Positions 43,830 through 55,800 of a DNA stretch of 64,000 bases are shown piece after piece. The position numbers and the translations under genes are program-made. Origin of the DNA: Cristatella mucedo (lineage: Eukaryota; Bryozoa; Phylactolaemata; Cristatellidae); contig WPIO01000221.1 in the NCBI GenBank assembly GCA_009760855.2, positions 99,501-163,500 on the forward strand. Reading direction: 5' to 3'. The notes below the pieces were generated by a model, which saw nothing but the letters and a program-made list of their open reading frames with translations, ran no database searches and was not told the origin of the DNA. Each line of letters starts with the position of its first letter. The stretch's first letter is position 1.

Positions 43830-46800
43830 AAGCCATAAGTTGGCCGCACTTGGCCTGCTGTGAGTAGGGTCGATGTATCTCAGCCTATAGCTGTTAGAAC
43901 TACTGTAAATTGATGGTAAATACTAACGAATAGGTTTTCATTCCTTGGCTATCCAGAAGCAGTGTTTTGGTCTGTAACTTTTTCTTCGGGAGGACTACTG
44001 AGAGCTGAACCCGGGAAACGAGGAAGTAGGCGGGCGTATCAGTTGATACCTTCCTTATCAACCTTATAATATTGCACTTGATAAAGCGCCCTCAGAGAAC
44101 TTAATCTCTTTCTAGGCGCTTTACATTTGCTGCAAAGTGATACGCAATAGAATAGTAAGTAAAATCATGCTTGAAAAACAAACAAAATGAATAACATGGT
44201 TAGGGGTTACATGCACTGGGTCAGCATGCAAATGTGGTTAGTGGCAGCATGAACAGTGTCAGCACGCATAAGCACATCGAGGACGAATCACAAGGACCCA
44301 CTAAATGCTGTCCTAAATAGGTATGTTTTTAAGTTTCTTTTAAATGTGGTCAGGTCAGGGGATGTTCTGATGCAGGTCGGGAGGGAGTTCCAGGCTGTGG
44401 GAGCATACGAGCTAAATGCACGGTCTCCAAAGGATTTAAGGTTTGTACGAGGTATTTCTAGACTGTTGGATTCCGAAAAGCGAGTGGTACGATGCTTTGC
44501 CTGATGGGGTAGTATATCTGAAAGATAGGCTGGAGCCATAGAATGAAGAGACCTAAAAGTGAGCGACAAAACCTTGAAGTCAATCCGTTGCTTGACTGGT
44601 AACCAGTGCAGGTCGGCGAGAAGTGGAGTAATGTGGCAACTGCGACGCTCACGACAGACAAGCCTAGCTGCAGAGTTTTGCACCAGCTGCAATCGCCTGA
44701 TCGCACATGCTGGTAGGCCAGTAAGCAGTGAGTTGCAGAAGTCGAGACGAGATGTCACGAATGCATGGACAAACTTGGACGTGGTATCCTTATCTAAACA
44801 AGCCCTAATTTTAGCAATGTTATGAAGCTGAAAATAGGCTGATTTGACTGTGGAGCTGATGTGGTCGTCTAACGAGAGGTCGCTTTGGAATATGACACCT
44901 AGATTTCGAGCTGATGCAACTGGAGATATGCTGGCAGAGCCAATTTTGAAAGTCAGCCTTTCCAATTTCTGAATAACACTAGGTTTGCCCATAACTAGTA
45001 AGTTAGTTTTATCATCGTTTAGTTTTAGAAAATTTGCTGCCATCCATGATCGGATGTCATCAATGCATGCAGCAAGTGAGTTGAGAGAATTTGAGGTGCT
45101 CGAAGGCTGGGAGGGATCAAAGCAAAGGTACAACTGAGTGTCATCCGCATAGAAGTGAAAGCCTAGATTGTGCTTGGCAATCACATCAGCGAGAGGGAGA
45201 GTATAAACGGTGAAAAGGACCGGACCTAGCACAGAGCCCTGAGGTACTCCATATTTTAGAGGTACTTCAGATAACCTTATAACTCCAATACCAATGGCCG
45301 GTTGTGGTTCCGGATTTCGGTGGCTGGTTGGGAAATATTACTCTGCTCACTCAGGGGCACAGCACACGATAATCATGACAGAAACATATACTATACTAAC
45401 AAATACTAGTAGAGAAAATTTGAATTGTGGTTGTAACTTTAAATATGGCCAACACCCAACGTGTAGCAATTGCAGATTGTATTCGTCTAATAGAAGGCGC
45501 AACATAATCTTGTTGCGCTAGCACATACGGGAAGTTGGGTAGACGCCCGGTGACCGTGGCCACAGCCGGCAGACCGTATCAACACGTGAGTGCACTACTA
45601 GCAGCCATGGCAAATTCTTCACTGGCTGCTCAGCTGTGTTACAGACACAAAGCCTTACTGAAGGGCCAGCTATGGTCTTACCATCTTGAGAAGGTTGGCA
45701 ACCAAGAGATCGCTCGGAAGCTGGGAATAAGTGAGAAAGCTGCCCGATATAACATTCGGGAAATGTTTGTGCTAGGGACGCTGAAGAACCAGCCCTCGTT
45801 TGGGAGACCATGGGCTTCTACTAGGAGGGATAGACATAAGCAGGCACGGCACGCACCAATTCAAGACAGAAGATAGCAAGCAGAATGAGCTTTGCTAAGA
45901 TAAGAACAGCCCCATCTGTCTGTCATGCATTCACAAACACAGCGGAGCAGCCGGTTAAAAATGTGATATCCTGGTGTGCTGTCTCGCCGGTCTCCTCCTG
46001 AATAAACTAGCAGGAACTAGCAGGTTGGACTCCTGCCACTGTCTCTTTCAGGAGGGCTGCCAAAAAATGCAGTCAGACCTTTACAATTGGTCGTCATTAT
46101 CGATGCTCGACTAGGATCCAACAAATTCTACCACGGCTCCCCTTGGTTAAACGAACTGCAGTGGCTCTGGATCGAACTGCAGATACAGGCAAAATTTCTC
46201 CTTCTGACCAATGACGTGCGAAAGGCTAGGTGTATTCCTTATCGATGGACTGCTAACATTGCACTAGCCTACTCCTGCCTATTCCTGGTTCTATTCAGAC
46301 GATACGTTTGCCATCCTTACTTCTGCTATAAGACTGTTGATAAAAGATGCATGCGATCTACAGATCATTATGGCACTAGCTCGAGCCATTCTTATGCACG
46401 AATATCTCGACTCGTGCTGCCGATCTTGGCACTATGTTTCTAGCCAGCCTGCAGCATAGATTCCATGTACTCTACTTGATCAATTGTCATCCTAAGTCGG
46501 CTGAGCTTCTCACTTTCCTTAGTTGCATGACAGATAAGGGTTATTGGCCACCAATTGCACACCGAAAGCTGCTTAGTCCAAGATAACATCTACTTAGTCG
46601 TGGCTGTGTGGAGCCACAGCTGGAGATTCACACAGGTACACTCACACAGAGTGAACTGGTGGCCTTGTTGATGGCAAAGCTTCGTCAGTTAATGTCCGTG
46701 GCAGCTGTGCCAAGGCAGGACAAGTGAAAATTCTAAGGAGAGTAATATTATAATATGCAAAGTATGCTCAGGTTCGACAATGTCTGCAGGTTTTTCGAGG

Positions 46801-49800
46801 CAAACTGAAACTTGACACAACTGTATATAACATATGCTATTATGCTCATTCGAACTCCGAACTGTACACTGACTTTACACGGTATGTCAACAGCAACTTG
46901 GCGGCCTTTTACTAGATGGCGGATGCCCCACCAAACCATTGGGCAGACGCATGCCTACCAGGCAGCCTTAGCGAACCGTTCAACCTCTTCCAGTGGCGCC
47001 GCTGACAGCCGACAGTGGCTGAGCGACGAGCAACTGGATGAAGCTGCTATCACTTGGCCAGCCAGGCCAGGTCAATAAACCCGCCTCATTGGTCGGTCCC
47101 GACGTACCAAGGCAGTCAAATGGAGGGTTGGGACACCGACCAGCAGTTGCAGCAGCTACTGATAGGCTCGGTGATTCAGCAGCAACAGCAGCAGCAGGCG
47201 TGGCGTGGGGGATACATGCGAGTTAAGATCAATGGCTGCTGCTAGTCGCAAAAGATGCCAGCACGGCTAGCGATGTCATGTGCCACCGCTGGCAGTGTTG
47301 CACCTGTTGGCTACTTGACCGGCTCACGCCTGCCAACAAACAAGCCACGAGGAATGGCAATAAGCACGGGGCTGCTCAGCTGCAAACCGGTGCCTGCCTT
47401 AGTGAGCACCAATGCAAACTACGCAACAATGGGTGCTCTAACGAGGGAGCCAGAGCAGCCAGTGCGAGGCTAGAAGATTTGAACAACGTCAGCCTGCAGA
47501 GCACGACGACGAAAACAGCTTACTCGGAAGACTTCGCTCGACCACTTTTCTTGGTCTTCCTCCCCTTGACCGTCATCCACGGTTGCTCTGCCGCCGATGG
47601 TTCAGCACAGGACAGTGCAGCAGCATGCTTCGTGTCTGGGAGCTCGGCCGCGGTACCGGCAGAGGCTGCTGGCGACGGGCTCGCTTCCGGCTCGCTCTTG
47701 ACAGCTACGGCCGCTGTGCGATAGCCATTGGCAACATACTCGCACCTGCCGCCGGCTGGCGCATCGCCGGCTTCCAGTTCGCCGCCGCATGCGCCGTTCG
47801 CTGGCACCTTCTCCGCTGGCTCTGACGGAGGTGTGCTAGCGAGGACAAGAGGCCGCTGCTTTTTCGCCTTTGTGCCAGTCCTGAGTGGTGCAGCTCCGCC
47901 GTCAGGAGACGATGCGACTTTGCTCAGCCACGGGCCTCCTACACAGAAGAGCAAGCGCGACTACGTGACAGTACCGATGTCACTGACCTTTCTCGACTGC
48001 AAGCCGTGGCACGAACAAGCTGATGTGCAGGTGAGGATTAGCAAAGCACAGCAGACGTTGTGGTAGCATCCAGACACACCGGCAAAGGTCAGTCATTATT
48101 GCCCCTTGCACCACAACGGAGCCAAGGATCGTTGCTTTGATCGATGCTTAAGATCTATAGGCAGTATTAGCAATAGAATCCAGCCCTCCCACAGGGTCAA
48201 GAGCCAGCATAAGCGAGCCATGTAGCCATCGGGTGGCGACACTATAATGATGCTTCTAACAAGGTGTTCATTGCTGGCAGGCTGGGCTACTGAAGCAGCT
48301 GCATCTCCATTGCTCTCAAAGCCCACCAAAAGAAAACAGCTGCTGCAGCCACCCACACCTTTTTGACACGGATGTCGAATCATATTGCCGGCAACTTCAT
48401 GGCAACTTACAGCAATGGTCGACCAGGTGCCTGAGTAAAGAAAAACAAAACAACACTCCCTCTATAAGAATGGACTAATTGATAAAAGAATCAGTGACTG
48501 GGCGTTACAAAACAAGGCAAATTTAATTTTGGGTTGATGTGTAATGGGCTCCGCTTCGGACCAAGTCTTTTGCACAATGTGCTGCTAGTGATGTTAGAGC
48601 TCCAGAGCCGTAGACCAGACAAACACTCGCAGAACCGAGTGCCGAGTTGAGCAGCTAACGAATCGCAGAAGCAGCATACACTACAGGCAGCTTTGCAGAC
48701 AAATCGCCGAACGCAATCGCCACCAATTCTGCCCATACTTCTCTTCAGCTTCCTGCCATTAACCGTCGACATTCTCACAAAATCAAAAGGTGTTTTGTGT
48801 GAAAAAGTTTTGTGGTACTGTGACGTCACGGTGAGATTGTGACGTCACAGAGTATGCCGCCTGTATATAATGCCCTGCTAATGCAGAAAATTAGCAGTCG
48901 TCGTTCGGGCTGTTGTTGCCAGTGCAAACGAACTCGCCATTGTTGGGCTCTGTCGTTGGCCGTGCCTGTCTGCGGTTGTATCTAGTGCAAGTAAATACAC
49001 AGCACAGGCGTTATAAAGCAGGTAGCATTACAAGATATAAAGCCTGAGATTGATACACCATAATCAATATACCCGATACTTAGAACCGAAATTATATTAA
49101 AAAAAATCAGATACAGAACAAGTCTTGGCACATGGGGCAATAGTTGGCTGTTGCTCCATGTGCCAAGTTCGTTATGTCTTTCCGTGCTATCCTTATAATT
49201 AGATGATTTCACCAGTCATTTCGACATTGTAAGTGTAATGTATCTCTGTCTGTAACACCACAAAGCCATCAAGACTTAGTGGATGTTGCGCAGGAGAGCT
49301 TTGTATAGCACACTCACAGCCTAGGCGGCTTTCGGTACACATTCGGCAACCAACAGACTTCATCTCAAGCAATTAAGAGAAAGTGGGAAGCATAGCAGAG
49401 TCAGGAGAGCAGTTGAGGTAGTGAGTAGCATGGAAGTAGCAGCTCAGGACTGCTGAAAAGGATGAGCCATGGTCGGCAGCAGGAGAGTAGTTGTCCTCTA
49501 TGTGCTAAATTAAGTGACCCTCTATGTGCTGAATTCTACTCCCTGGCTAATTCATTTTCTCTTGCGGCTCGTGTGATCACATCAGCACTCACATCAAAGG
49601 ACATACTATTGATAAGATGTTCTCTCTCGATTGTACACTGTCCACTTCTACTATTACCAATTCCTGCACATCCGACAACATGCGGCTCTCTCTGCAGCAC
49701 GTTTCCCCTTCGGCAATCAACAACTCGAATCTTCGAAGTCTTCGAATGGCAAAACCTGAAGAACATCGACGACAGTCAAGCTGCCAGTAAAAACATCTTC

Positions 49801-52800
49801 CTTGCCACTTCTGCTTTACCCTCCAACTGACCTATCCAGCTTGGTGAAATGCTACCACATGCTTGGCTTACCTGTGTTCTGGATGAGTTTGCACATCTGA
49901 CTAAGCAAAATGTCCCCTCAAACCAAGATAGGCCACGGTTTACTGATGGTAAACTGGCTGGTTATACTAAGCAAGCTTGAAAAAGCATATACATTATCAA
50001 GACTGACTTTCCATCGACTAGCATACAATGATTATTGTAAGTCCTATCAATCCATCCTAGCCAAGGACAAGTCTAGCTTCTATAAGAACAGTGTCAGCAC
50101 GGATGCAAAATCCAAAAATGCTCGACCATACTATCTCTTTAAAAGCAAAACTTCCAATCCCATGGAGACCGTGCCTTCAGCTCAAATGCTCCAAAAGTGT
50201 GGAACTAACTGCCATTTGACATCACGTCAGTCTGATGTAACAACATTCAAAAAGAAGCTAAACATTAATCTGTTCAACACAGCCTGTTGTCCAATTACAT
50301 GAATGCTACGACTAACCAATTAATATGCTTCCTTTTCAGCATATACAAAGTGCCTATAAAGAGACTAGGTTCTCTCTAGGTGCTATGCTTGTGGGTCTTC
50401 AGTGGGCGATCTTTTATTGCCCATTGCAAGCGGTGGTAATAGCCGACATGGCTCTTCTGCCGTTACATAAATGAGGCTGCTGAATCGGCTAACCTTTTTA
50501 TGCAAAAGTTTTATTTCTATTCTTATTACTATCATAACTAGGGAATGGATGATTTAATGCCACCGTTGTAGGCATCCACAGGCACTAGCCGACTTCAAGA
50601 CAAAGAAGCTAGATATAATATCGATGGCCAAGCTAGATATAATATCAACGGCTAAGCAAATAAGAGTATGCATCCGAAGATGGCTAGGTGAGTGTGAAGT
50701 GAAGTGTGCAGGACAGGTCGACTGCAGACACAGGCCGACTGCATACTACCCAAGTGCCGAGCTAGACCGCACAATGTCGAAGTGACACTCGAGAATGGTT
50801 ACTGATAACAAAACACCGACAATAAAGAGCCTCCATGAGACAGATGTAAGAATTGTGGCAAACAGTACAAGCAGCTGGCTCAGCCAACAGCAGCAAAGTA
50901 GGTGCTTACACTGCCAGCTCCCTCCCACCAAACAACTGCTGTTTCCTCCATCTGTTCGTGCAGCTGCTCTCTGCCTCACAGGCTGCCACGGCAGCTGCAT
51001 CGGCTTCCTTGCTGAGTGTCGGTACGAGCTGCTGCTGCATGCACTGAGTCACCACACTGAACTAGCTGAGCTGTAAGCATGCTCACCCTCATTCTCGGAA
51101 GGAGGTAAACCACAATTCCACCAGCATTAAGTCAGAGATGTGAGAATATACAAGCATGGACACATGCACGCGCACACACACACACACACACCAAATCCAA
51201 CACAAACATTTAAGTCTTGGGGCCAATCCCTAAAAGCTGAGCAAACTGTTTGAACGTCACATCGCATTCAGATGATAGCTTCCTCTACAACACCCCTACA
51301 TTCCATTACCCACAATTAGAGGTCAGAAGGGGGGACTACGGCTAGCTAGCCGAGGAGTACACCATGCCCACCCAGTGCTGGTAGCTAGATTGGACTACTG
51401 AGCAAAGCTTCTAATAAGCACCGTTTGACCTCTACAGCTGGTCATTTGAGAGGGCAGCAGGACTGATCTTCAGAATTATTAACTGAAGCAAAGCAATCCC
51501 TACTTTCCAATAGCGAAAATGCACTTATACTTAATCTTTGTGCAGGAGAGGCTCGCCACACTGCAGGTCAAGCTGGAGCTACCACTGCTGCAGTATAATC
51601 CTCCAGGTGTGAGAGAAAGTGCTTTTCAGGGATTAAGTTAGCTATTTTCATTTAAAAACAAGCCAGCAGCTCCTGTTGCTCGGCAACACCCCATGCACAA
51701 TAAAAGCCCCACACTAAGTAACCGACCCTGGCACTAGCTAGTTTTGGATTATGACTGCTCCTGCACCGATATTAGCGGTCTGAGCATTTAATAATTAAAT
51801 TATCAACTAACCGCAAGCACAGTATAATCACAACGATTTTAATAATCTCCTACCAGGATATAGCTACGGTTTTCCTAACACAAATAGTCTGCGTCCAAGC
51901 GGGTCGAGAGTAGCTGCTCTACGAGTGGCACTTCACGTGGATACCATGTGGCACATCAAGGTAAGGGAGCGCACTGTTGCCGTTGTAAGAGCCCGATTAT
52001 AAATGCTGGGATATTGTTGGTGCCATATTGCAGGAAGGCAACGATACGCGTGGGTCATTGCCAGCAAGTACTACTAGTTACTTCGCGCGCTTTGTTCTCA
52101 ATGCATGGCCTCGAGACCTTGTGGATTTGACTGTAATGCATGTGTCCGTGATTAGCATTTGTGTGAGTCGGCTGTCATAGCACGTGCTCGTCAAGAGTGC
52201 ACTAGGAAAGTTAGAAAATTCAGAGCCGGATAGGTAGTCTGCTGAAAGATTTGAATCACAAAACCCCAAGTGAGCCTGGTCTGTCTCGACCACTGTTGAT
52301 TAACTTAACCACAATTTAAAAGGTAGGGATACTGAAGGCCACTAACTAGGTGTGATGAAAGGCTGAACGAATCACTTCTAGATGCCATTTCAAATACCAC
52401 AATCAGGTGGAAGAAGGGGATTTTCTTGGCATAGGGAGCCAAGAGGCTGCAATGGACGGGGCAGCAGGCACGTGTAGACCTGTGCAGGGGACACTGCCAC
52501 CGTGCATGCTAGCGCCTGTTAACATAAGTTACCTCGCAACAGGCCCCCTGCAACCCTCACCTCTTTCGGACTTGTATTGCCAGACCGATAGCATGACCAA
52601 ATTCGGTTCAGCATACTGAAGAATGTTAGGAAGAACACTGGTAGGACTAGTGGTAGTGACGGTATGGATCCCGTGGAAAAAGGTGTAGATAATCACATGC
52701 CCTTCAAAATTTTCTTGCTAAGTATCCGACTCGACTTAATTTCCCTTGCAGCCTGCATCAACGGCATTTGCACTAGGTTGGCCACCAACTTCCAGAAGCT

Positions 52801-55800
52801 TAACGATGATGTGACCAATCTAATAGCTATGAGCAAGCCAAGTGTAAATGTCAAGTCGGAAGACGCCACTCTCAAAATTGGTACATCTAGCATCATTCTA
52901 GTAACGGCTGCCCATAATCTAGGTGTGCTGTTACATCCCAATACTAATACCAGAATAATTGAATGGTGCAATAAGAGACAAATCTCTTTCTGGACACTTT
53001 ACAAATGCTGCAAAGGAAGTATGGCAATCGGTTAGTAATAACATGCGCAGTGTCAGCACACACAAGCGTGCAATGTAAAGCACATAGTAAGTTCTCTGAG
53101 GGTGCTTTATCAAGTATTATTATTATTATTATTACAAAGGGCAATCCACATGAACCTAGATAATACTGCCAGGAACAGGTGGGTTTTCAGCTTCTTTTAA
53201 CATGTCAAGTAAGGGTATGTGATGCCAGTCAGGAGTGATTATCAGGCTTTGGGAGCATACAAACTAAAGGACGGTCTCCAAACGGTTTGAGGTTGGTTAG
53301 AGAGAAAGCTAAATGAGCTGAGTCAGAAGATAGGGCAGTGCAATGCCGAGTGTGATTAGGTAGTATTTTAGAAACATACTCTGGAACTAGAGAATATAGG
53401 GAACATAAAGTGAGAAACAGAAACAAGCTGGTTGATGGGGAACCAGAGCAGGTCAGTGAGAAGAGGTGTAATGTGGCGACTGTGACGTTCATGACAGATA
53501 AGCTAGCTTCAGAGCTTTGCATCCACTGTAATCGTGTTACTGCAAATGCAGAAAGACTTGGGGGTAGTGATAAAGCTGCATCTACATCGGTGAAAATTGG
53601 GAGCTGACATACACGTCAGGAGATTAAACCAGCATTGAACCAGCCTTGTCTACACTGTCCTAACAGATGGGAGTCGGAAATAGATTGTTGGGCTGTGGTG
53701 GGTACACCCACCTTAACCTGGCAACAAAAGAGATCTTGGAAGTGAAGGGGCCGTAAAGCTTATTGATCGATGGCAAACAGAAATGTCATAGTAGCCATCC
53801 ATGGATATGCACATGCTGCTTTCCACATGAAAGGAACCAATAATCACTGCTGTGATAGTGAAAGAATCGATAGTGAAAAATGGTGCAAAGAAGGGCAAGC
53901 AAAAGGTATTAAGTCACTGGAAAATGTAAAATACTAGTTTCTTTAGCTACAGCTTGCAGCACGTTCTAAAACACATTTCCTTAGCAATAAATTCCAATAT
54001 TTTGCCTTCTTGCAGTCTCAGAGATGGCCCTACGAAAGTAAAACATCTATAAGGATAGCTTTCGTGTTGCTTTTTAGCTCTGTTCATAACTGGTCAGCTG
54101 CCTCTGTAGTCTTCAATCTACCACGACGAAGTTGAGCACCAATAAGTTGAAGACCACTAATTCCTGAACCTGCAACACAAGATTCTAATCCATCCCGTAG
54201 GCCACCGACACCCCACCCAACCCTTTCCAGTTAACAACTGATGGCATAGCCTAAAATCTCCAGGTGTCTCGTATCCAAACTTTCGCTAGTGTACATCAAG
54301 CTTTTAAACAAGTGCCGATTGGATGTCACAAATTCATGGACCAGCTTTGCTGGTTTCCTTATCAAAGCAGGCCCGAATTTTGCAATGGTGCAAAGCTAAA
54401 GGTAGGTGGACTTGACTGCGTAGCTGACCTAATCATCCAGTGAAGGTTGACAGATGAATGGCCCTAAAACTGCTGCTGCTTTGAAGCAGCAGCAGTGGTT
54501 AGCAGGTGGCAATGTTGCTACTTAAATGCCGGCCGAAGAACAGACTCGTGAGCAATAAGTTGATCAACAGGTTCGTAATACTGGCCCATCTGCTTCTACA
54601 TGCCTTGTAAATTCCATAACTCGGCTAATACTTCACGTATCTGAGTGGAGTTTGAAATGCGAGTTCAGCTCTGCTTTTTTAAACTAAGCAAGAAATATTT
54701 CTGATTTCGGCTGGATGAGTTTTGATGTATATGTCATCAAACGTCCTGGAGCTTTATTTTCAGTAATCGTGGACATATAGAGCAAAGTATATAATAATAA
54801 TAATAATGCACTTGATAAAGCGCCCTCATAGAACTCAATCTCTTTCTAGGTGCTTTACATTTGCTGCAAAGGGAAATGCAATTGAATGGTGAGTAATATC
54901 ATGCTTGATAAACAAACGAAATGAATAACATGGTTAGGGGTGACATGCACAAGGTCAGCATGCAAATGTGGTTAGTGGCAGCATGCACAGTGTCAGCACG
55001 CATAAGCACATCAAGGACGAATCACAGGGACCCACTAAATGCTGTCCTAAATAGGTGTGTTTTTAGGTTCCTTTTAAATGTGGTCAGGTCAGGGGATGTT
55101 CTGACGCAGGTCGAGAGGGAGCTCCAGGCTTTGGGAGCATACAAACTAAATGCACGGTCTCCAAAGGATTTGAGGATTGTACGAGGTATTGGTAGACTGT
55201 TGGATTCCGAAAAGCGGATGGTACGTGCGTTCTGACGCAGGTCGAGAGGGAGCTCCAGGCTTTGGGAGCATACAAACTAAATGCACGGTCTCCAAAGGAT
55301 TTGAGGATTGTACGAGGTATTGGTAGACTGTTGGATTCCGAAAAGCGGATGGTACGATGCCTGGCCTGGTGGGGGAGTAGATCTGGGAGATAGGCTGGAG
55401 CCAAAGAATGAAGTGACCTAAAAGTGAGCGACAAAACCTTGAAGTCAATCCCTTGCTTGAGTGGTAGCCAGTGCAGGTCGGCGAGAAGTGGTGTTATGTG
55501 GCAACTGCGACGCTCACAACAGACAAGCCTAGCAGTGGGGTTTTTGCAACAGCTGCAGTGGCCTGATCGCACATGCCGGTAGGCCAGTAAGCAGTGAGTT
55601 GCAGAAGTCGAGACGGGATGTCACGATTGCATGGACCAACTTAGACTTAGTGGTATCCTTATCTAAACAAGCCCGAATTTGAGCAACCTCATGTAGCTGA
55701 AAGTAGGCAGATTTGACTGTGGAGCTGATGAGCCCATATATATCCAGCCCATATATATCCAGAATTTACAAGGCACCAACTTACCCTGGAAATGAAGCTG

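Larger units (their letters stand above)
43041..47523 (-). other. KMT5A intron 2
   Basis: 4.5 kb with two LINE copies, a (CA)n run, a Tc1-like fragment and a further LINE scrap, listed separately. 46270-47520 has no recognised feature beyond a short CAG-rich run near 47175-47200. Confidence 0.7.

Noticed and set aside
47578-48066. Plus-strand and other-frame ORFs of 60-148 codons around 47.2-48.1 kb
   Set aside because: They are shadows of the GC-rich minus-strand KMT5A exon 2.
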